From contig JACRIR010000100.1 in assembly GCA_016215705.1 (NCBI GenBank), forward strand, positions 1 to 16,137: 16,137 nt of DNA. The letters are read 5' to 3'. How positions within the stretch are numbered: the stretch's first letter is position 1; each line of letters starts with the position of its first letter. Below, in pieces: positions 12,516 to 16,137 of this stretch. A program made the position numbers and the translations under genes. Origin of the DNA: Candidatus Poribacteria bacterium. Its GTDB lineage: Bacteria > Abyssobacteria > SURF-5. The notes beneath the pieces are model-generated. The model had not been told where the DNA came from. It saw only the letters and a program-made list of their open reading frames with translations, and did not search any database.

Positions 12516-14006
12516 TTACTTTGTAAACGACCACACCTCGTCGCTTGTTATGATGGTTCGCGGCTCATAGAGCCAATCAACGCCACGCACACGCCAGTAT
12601 ATGGGCTTGTCTGAAGGAATCCTATCCCATAGTGATTGCGGCATTGTCCATGACGTCTCATAAAGCTCCAACTGGAGATTCTCCCATGTTGACCAGCGAG
12701 TCCTGAACGTGGGCGACAGGCTCGCGTCAACGGAAAACATCACGACTTGCCCCCCACTTGGTTCCCATAGAAAAGTGGGAGGTGACTCCAAGAAGGACAT
12801 GTTAGCAGGAGATACTAAATCTATCTGAGTTAAATCAGAGCGGACCTTGATCAGCCACACATCAGTGGCGCCCTTTCCGTATAACAAAGTCTCTCCGGCA
12901 ATGATATAGCCGCCGTCCGTGGTCTGTTGTACGCTATTGCCAACCGCATAAGATGACCCGTAAGATGGCCCGCCAAAGGTCTTATCCCAGAGCTTGTTGC
13001 CCGAGGAGTCGGTCTTGATCAGCCACGTGGCACCCTTTCCGTCGTCTGACAAAATAGATCCGGCAATGATATAGCCGCCGTCCGTGGTCTGTTGCACGCT
13101 ATTACCGTGATCGTCAGTAGATGCTTCGCCAAAAGTTTTATCCCAGAGCTTGTTGCCCAAGGAGTCGGTCTTGATCAGCCACACATCATGGGGGCCTACT
13201 AAATAGACATCAGCCCCTCTGGCACTTCCGGCAATGACATAGCCGCCGTCCGTGGTCTGTTGCACGCTATTACCGCGATCGTCAGTAGATGCTTCGCCAA
13301 AAGTTTTATCCCAGAGCTTGTTGCCCAGGGAGTCGGTCTTGATCAGCCACGCGTTGTAGAGAGCCGATCCAGACGGCATAGTGTTTCCAGTCCCTCCGGC
13401 AATGATATAGCCGCCGTCAGTGGTCTGTTGCACGCTGAGAGCGTGATCGTTGACTCTTCCTAAGCCGAAGGTCTTATCCCAGAGCTTGTTTCCCAAGGAG
13501 TCGGTCTTGATCAGCAACACATCATAGGCGCCCTCTCCCCAAGTCTCTCCGGCAATGATATAGCCGCCATCAATGGTCTGTTGTACATCATAACCGTGAT
13601 CGTTGACTGCTCCGCCGAGCGTCCTATCCCAGAGCTTGTTGCCCGAAGAGTCGGTCTTGATCAGCCACACGTCTCTGCCGCCGGCTCCGTATGAGTCAGT
13701 CCATCCGGCAATGATATAGCCGCCGTCAGTGGTCTGTTGGACGCATTCACCGTAATCGTAGCCTGCTCCGCCGAAAGTCCTATCCCAGAGCTTGTTTCCT
13801 AATGGGTCAGTCTTGATCAGCAACACATCTTGCCGAGTGACTCCGACAATGATATAGCCGCCGTCAGTGGTCTGTTGGACGCATTCACCTTCGTCAGAAG
13901 ATGCTCCCCCGAACGTCTTATCCCAATCAAGACTCTGTGCTCGCGCTACAGAAATAAATAAAAACACGAGAACAGCGGCAATGATTATTGCAGCGAATCT
14001 TCTCAC
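12516..14006 (-). CDS. Exported seven-repeat propeller-like protein
   Basis: A 496-residue secreted or surface protein of unknown function. A clear signal peptide (1-23, RRFAAIIIAAVLVFLF...ARA before QS) is followed by seven repeats of about 50 residues (26-391), each reading roughly NKLWDKTFGG...SVQQTTDGGYIIAG...DVWLIKTDSLG. Seven such units suggest a seven-bladed beta-propeller, similar to hypothetical repeat proteins common in environmental bacteria. Residues 394-496 form an Ig/fibronectin-like C-terminal domain (IDLVSPANMSFLESPPTFLW...YWRVRGVD...EVWSFTK). I choose the GTG at 14004-14006 because GGGAGGG lies 9 nt upstream and the signal peptide begins there; a GTG at 14039 would add 11 residues and put the ribosome site inside the gene. 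It follows the beta-helix gene by 82 bp, on the same strand. Confidence 0.8.
   Translation of the reverse strand: MRRFAAIIIAAVLVFLFISVARAQSLDWDKTFGGASSDEGECVQQTTDGGYIIVGVTRQDVLLIKTDPLGNKLWDRTFGGAGYDYGECVQQTTDGGYIIAGWTDSYGAGGRDVWLIKTDSSGNKLWDRTLGGAVNDHGYDVQQTIDGGYIIAGETWGEGAYDVLLIKTDSLGNKLWDKTFGLGRVNDHALSVQQTTDGGYIIAGGTGNTMPSGSALYNAWLIKTDSLGNKLWDKTFGEASTDDRGNSVQQTTDGGYVIAGSARGADVYLVGPHDVWLIKTDSLGNKLWDKTFGEASTDDHGNSVQQTTDGGYIIAGSILSDDGKGATWLIKTDSSGNKLWDKTFGGPSYGSSYAVGNSVQQTTDGGYIIAGETLLYGKGATDVWLIKVRSDLTQIDLVSPANMSFLESPPTFLWEPSGGQVVMFSVDASLSPTFRTRWSTWENLQLELYETSWTMPQSLWDRIPSDKPIYWRVRGVDWLYEPRTIITSDEVWSFTK
12834..13931 (-). repeat. Seven near-identical internal coding repeats
   Basis: The DNA for the seven protein repeats is itself strongly conserved: the block around CCGCCGTCNGTGGTCTGTTG (plus strand) recurs seven times at spacings of about 140-170 bp, and CAGAGCTTGTTGCCC-type blocks also recur. 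Two repeats (around 13110 and 13280) share long almost identical stretches including the EASTDD segment, which points to recent duplication. Confidence 0.8.
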
Positions 14007-14088
14007 GTTCCGACACCCTCCCTTATGGTCACTCCTCACCCTTGCTATCCGTAACCGCCGAACATGCGCCGACTCCTTTGTGTATTCC

Positions 14089-16137
14089 TTACTTTACTTT
14101 GAAATCGAAATGATACTCATTCAGAATAGTCGGATAATCACCGACGAAGCCGTTGAACGTGTAATCGCCCAGCGGAGCAACCGTCGGGATCTTGTTCGTC
14201 TGCCGGCCCGAACGACTTGCGGAGCCGTTCAAAGTCACCGGATACGGTCCAAACAGCCACCCTGACGGCGGGTGAGTAGTCCCGCTCGGGAGCACAACGT
14301 TCGTCCAGTAATCATATGTTGCAGTTGTCGCATCGCAGTTCGTTATCGTTATGTTATATCCGAGAGTGCCTCCCCGCGAAATTTGCTCCGAATCAGGAAC
14401 AAGTCTCAAGCTGACGTGCTGGAGCCCTTCAACATATTCGTCCGCTCCCATGTCGCAGGCCGCTCCTTGTGGTCGCGTGTCAGCGTCAACATCATTGCCC
14501 GGCGCGCCGGAAGATGTTCCTGCATCGATACACGGCGAAGCGCACAGCAGATGATAATCGCTTATGGAGTTGACCCCGTCTGAGTATTGCGGCTGGACAA
14601 ACAGCGGGTCCACCGTCAGGTTGCTCGTGTTGCTCCAATTAAGCGTACAACCCGAATCCACAGCAATGTAGGATGTGCCTCCCTCGACATCGCTGTAGTT
14701 AATCGAAACCGATGAACAAGCGCCCGCCGCGCCAAGTGTCATTGCCGGTCCGCAGGTGGTTCCCCACGTCGCGACATTCCTCCACAAGATGCAGTTCTTG
14801 ATTTCCAGTGTCGAAGCGTAACACGAAATGCCGCCGCCGCCCGAAGCTATGTTTTCGGTGACAGTGCAATTTGTCAAAACTGACGATGGGGTGAACGAGT
14901 AATACATCCCCCCTCCGTATTCCGCTGAGTTGCCGCTGATAACGCAGTTCGTGATCACAGGAGAGCCGGCATACGCCATAACGCCGCCTCCTGCATATGC
15001 CGAGTTTTCACGGATAGTGCAATTGATGATATTCGCAGCGGGTGTTACCGAGCTGTAGATTCCGCCTGCAAATGGCGCGTAGTTGTTTTCAATCACGCAA
15101 TTACTGATCGTCGCTCCTCCCGCCTCCGTGAGTATTGCGCCGCCGGCGTTGCCCGCGTAGTTATCGCTCATAACGCAGTTTGTAATCGTCGGCGATGCGC
15201 CTTCGCAGAGAATCGCCCCGCCATTGCCGGAAACCGAGCCGTTAACGATTGTGAAGCCATCCACAACCGAATCTAACCCTTCGCCGCCGTGGAAATAGAA
15301 CGCTCGTCCATTGCCTTCACAATCAATGATGCAATTCTCCGGCCCGTTTTCCGAGCGGAGCGTTATCGCCTGGCCGCCGAAATCAAGGTTCTTGTTACCG
15401 GGCCCGAAATATCGGCCATCACTAACTATGACAGTCTTGCATCCCGCGTCCAGCGCAGCCTGAATCGTCACGAAATCACCGGGCACATAGCAGGTTGTCG
15501 CCACATACTCGTCCGAACCCATATCGTAGCCTGCGCCCTCCGGCCTGTCATCGCCGTCTATGTCGGAATCAACCCCGACATCACTACCGGCATCGATGCA
15601 TGGAGAATCGAAGTTTAGATGATAGTCGCCATCTACCCAGACATCTCCGTTCCAATGGCCGGGGGCTGCGAACCTGGGATCGCCTCCGATATTGCCACTT
15701 CCCCACGTGAGCGTACAACCTGATTCTTTATAAACAGCCGGCTGCCCATCCATTACATCGCTATAGCTTATCGTTAACGAAGATGGCGAGGCGGCCGTTC
15801 TCAGGGATAACTCCGGCCCTTGAGGCGCGTCATTATCCCAAAGGATGCTGTTGCTGACACTAATAGTGGAAGATGCTCCACACGAAATCGCCCCTCCGTA
15901 ACTGTTGGCCACGTTACCGTTGATAGTGCAATGTTTCACGGATGGGGATGAGTTACTGCTGTTGACTCCACCTCCATATGTTGCGCTATTCCCGGCTATG
16001 GTACAGTTTGTGAGAATCGGCGAGGATGGGGCGGAGTAGCTGATACCGCCGCCATATATGGCTGAGTTTCCACTGATGACGCACTCACTGATGACAGGCG
16101 AGGATGCGTTGGCGGCAATACCGCCGCCGTAGTTAGC
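14089..16137 (-). CDS. Large parallel beta-helix surface protein, 5' end beyond window
   Basis: The reading frame is open from the TAA at 14089-14091 to the right edge, giving 682 visible residues; the true start and any signal peptide lie outside. Residues 1-115 and about 225-470 are right-handed parallel beta-helix coils with the repeated pattern SPxITNCxISGNSAxYGGGI. Each helix is followed by a module of the choice-of-anchor Q type (about 121-212 and 476-569) containing YSDV...GCTLxW...DPxF...DYHL...SPCIDAG...D.RP.G...DMGxDEYV. The C-terminal 109 residues (574-682) resemble an all-beta domain with RGGTLGYNITITN, SGWLFGPYP and LGDYTFNGFVGDYP, found at the ends of other secreted proteins of uncultured bacteria. 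Parallel beta-helices often bind or cleave polysaccharide, but no catalytic residues can be named, so a structural or adhesive role is equally likely. Confidence 0.85.
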   Translation of the reverse strand, partial: ANYGGGIAANASSPVISECVISGNSAIYGGGISYSAPSSPILTNCTIAGNSATYGGGVNSSNSSPSVKHCTINGNVANSYGGAISCGASSTISVSNSILWDNDAPQGPELSLRTAASPSSLTISYSDVMDGQPAVYKESGCTLTWGSGNIGGDPRFAAPGHWNGDVWVDGDYHLNFDSPCIDAGSDVGVDSDIDGDDRPEGAGYDMGSDEYVATTCYVPGDFVTIQAALDAGCKTVIVSDGRYFGPGNKNLDFGGQAITLRSENGPENCIIDCEGNGRAFYFHGGEGLDSVVDGFTIVNGSVSGNGGAILCEGASPTITNCVMSDNYAGNAGGAILTEAGGATISNCVIENNYAPFAGGIYSSVTPAANIINCTIRENSAYAGGGVMAYAGSPVITNCVISGNSAEYGGGMYYSFTPSSVLTNCTVTENIASGGGGISCYASTLEIKNCILWRNVATWGTTCGPAMTLGAAGACSSVSINYSDVEGGTSYIAVDSGCTLNWSNTSNLTVDPLFVQPQYSDGVNSISDYHLLCASPCIDAGTSSGAPGNDVDADTRPQGAACDMGADEYVEGLQHVSLRLVPDSEQISRGGTLGYNITITNCDATTATYDYWTNVVLPSGTTHPPSGWLFGPYPVTLNGSASRSGRQTNKIPTVAPLGDYTFNGFVGDYPTILNEYHFDFKVK

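Noticed and set aside
12834-13931. Regular repeats resembling a CRISPR array
   Set aside because: The repeats are in frame, 140-170 bp apart and encode similar protein units; they are coding duplications, and no short repeats with unique 30-40 bp spacers are seen anywhere in the window.

Overview
The window reads as chromosomal DNA of a free-living, Gram-negative (diderm) anaerobe of moderate GC content. The two strongest clues are at opposite scales. At the left edge is the first 44 codons of a dissimilatory sulfite reductase alpha subunit (DsrA), which points to sulfite/sulfate respiration or sulfur oxidation. In the middle is a compact outer-membrane maintenance cluster (tolA-like, tolB, pal, ybgF/cpoB). 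I cannot fix the phylum: Desulfobacterota or one of the uncultured diderm lineages that carry dsr genes are all compatible. Stop codons use TAA, TAG and TGA normally, so the genetic code is standard, with one important exception.

That exception is the main discovery. At 3973-4272 (minus strand) lies a 99-residue AhpD-like/carboxymuconolactone-decarboxylase-family gene broken by an in-frame TGA exactly at the second position of its redox CxxC motif, giving CxxU. The TGA is followed 11 nt later by a perfect 6-bp hairpin with a GGGC loop, the shape of a bacterial SECIS element. The gene also has its own good promoter and a strong Shine-Dalgarno site. I read it as a selenoprotein that ORF callers would miss.

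Layout, left to right: (1) dsrA start (minus, leaving the window), then an ~800-bp gap with an 11-bp inverted repeat. (2) rtcA, RNA 3'-phosphate cyclase, the only plus-strand gene. (3) A minus-strand series read right to left: cinA - membrane Ser/Thr kinase with a zinc ribbon - AhpD-like selenoprotein - M24 metallopeptidase - gamma carbonic anhydrase-like protein. A near-consensus promoter embedded between two TTCGCGAA palindromes drives cinA from a long leader that holds REP-like and tandem repeats. (4) tRNA-Val(CAC) with its own promoter. (5) tolA-like - tolB - pal - ybgF, minus strand, with tolA and tolB overlapping by ATGA; tolQ and tolR are not next to it. (6) A 650-bp gene-free tract full of low-complexity repeats (GGTTYAY heptamers, CACGGATT-type and ACGAAT-type motifs). 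(7) Two exported repeat proteins: a seven-repeat propeller-like protein and a large parallel beta-helix protein whose start lies beyond the right edge.

Functionally, region 5 builds the periplasmic/outer-membrane Tol-Pal bridge; region 3 mixes redox (selenoprotein), peptide turnover, signalling and housekeeping; region 7 is surface or secreted material, the most variable part of the window.
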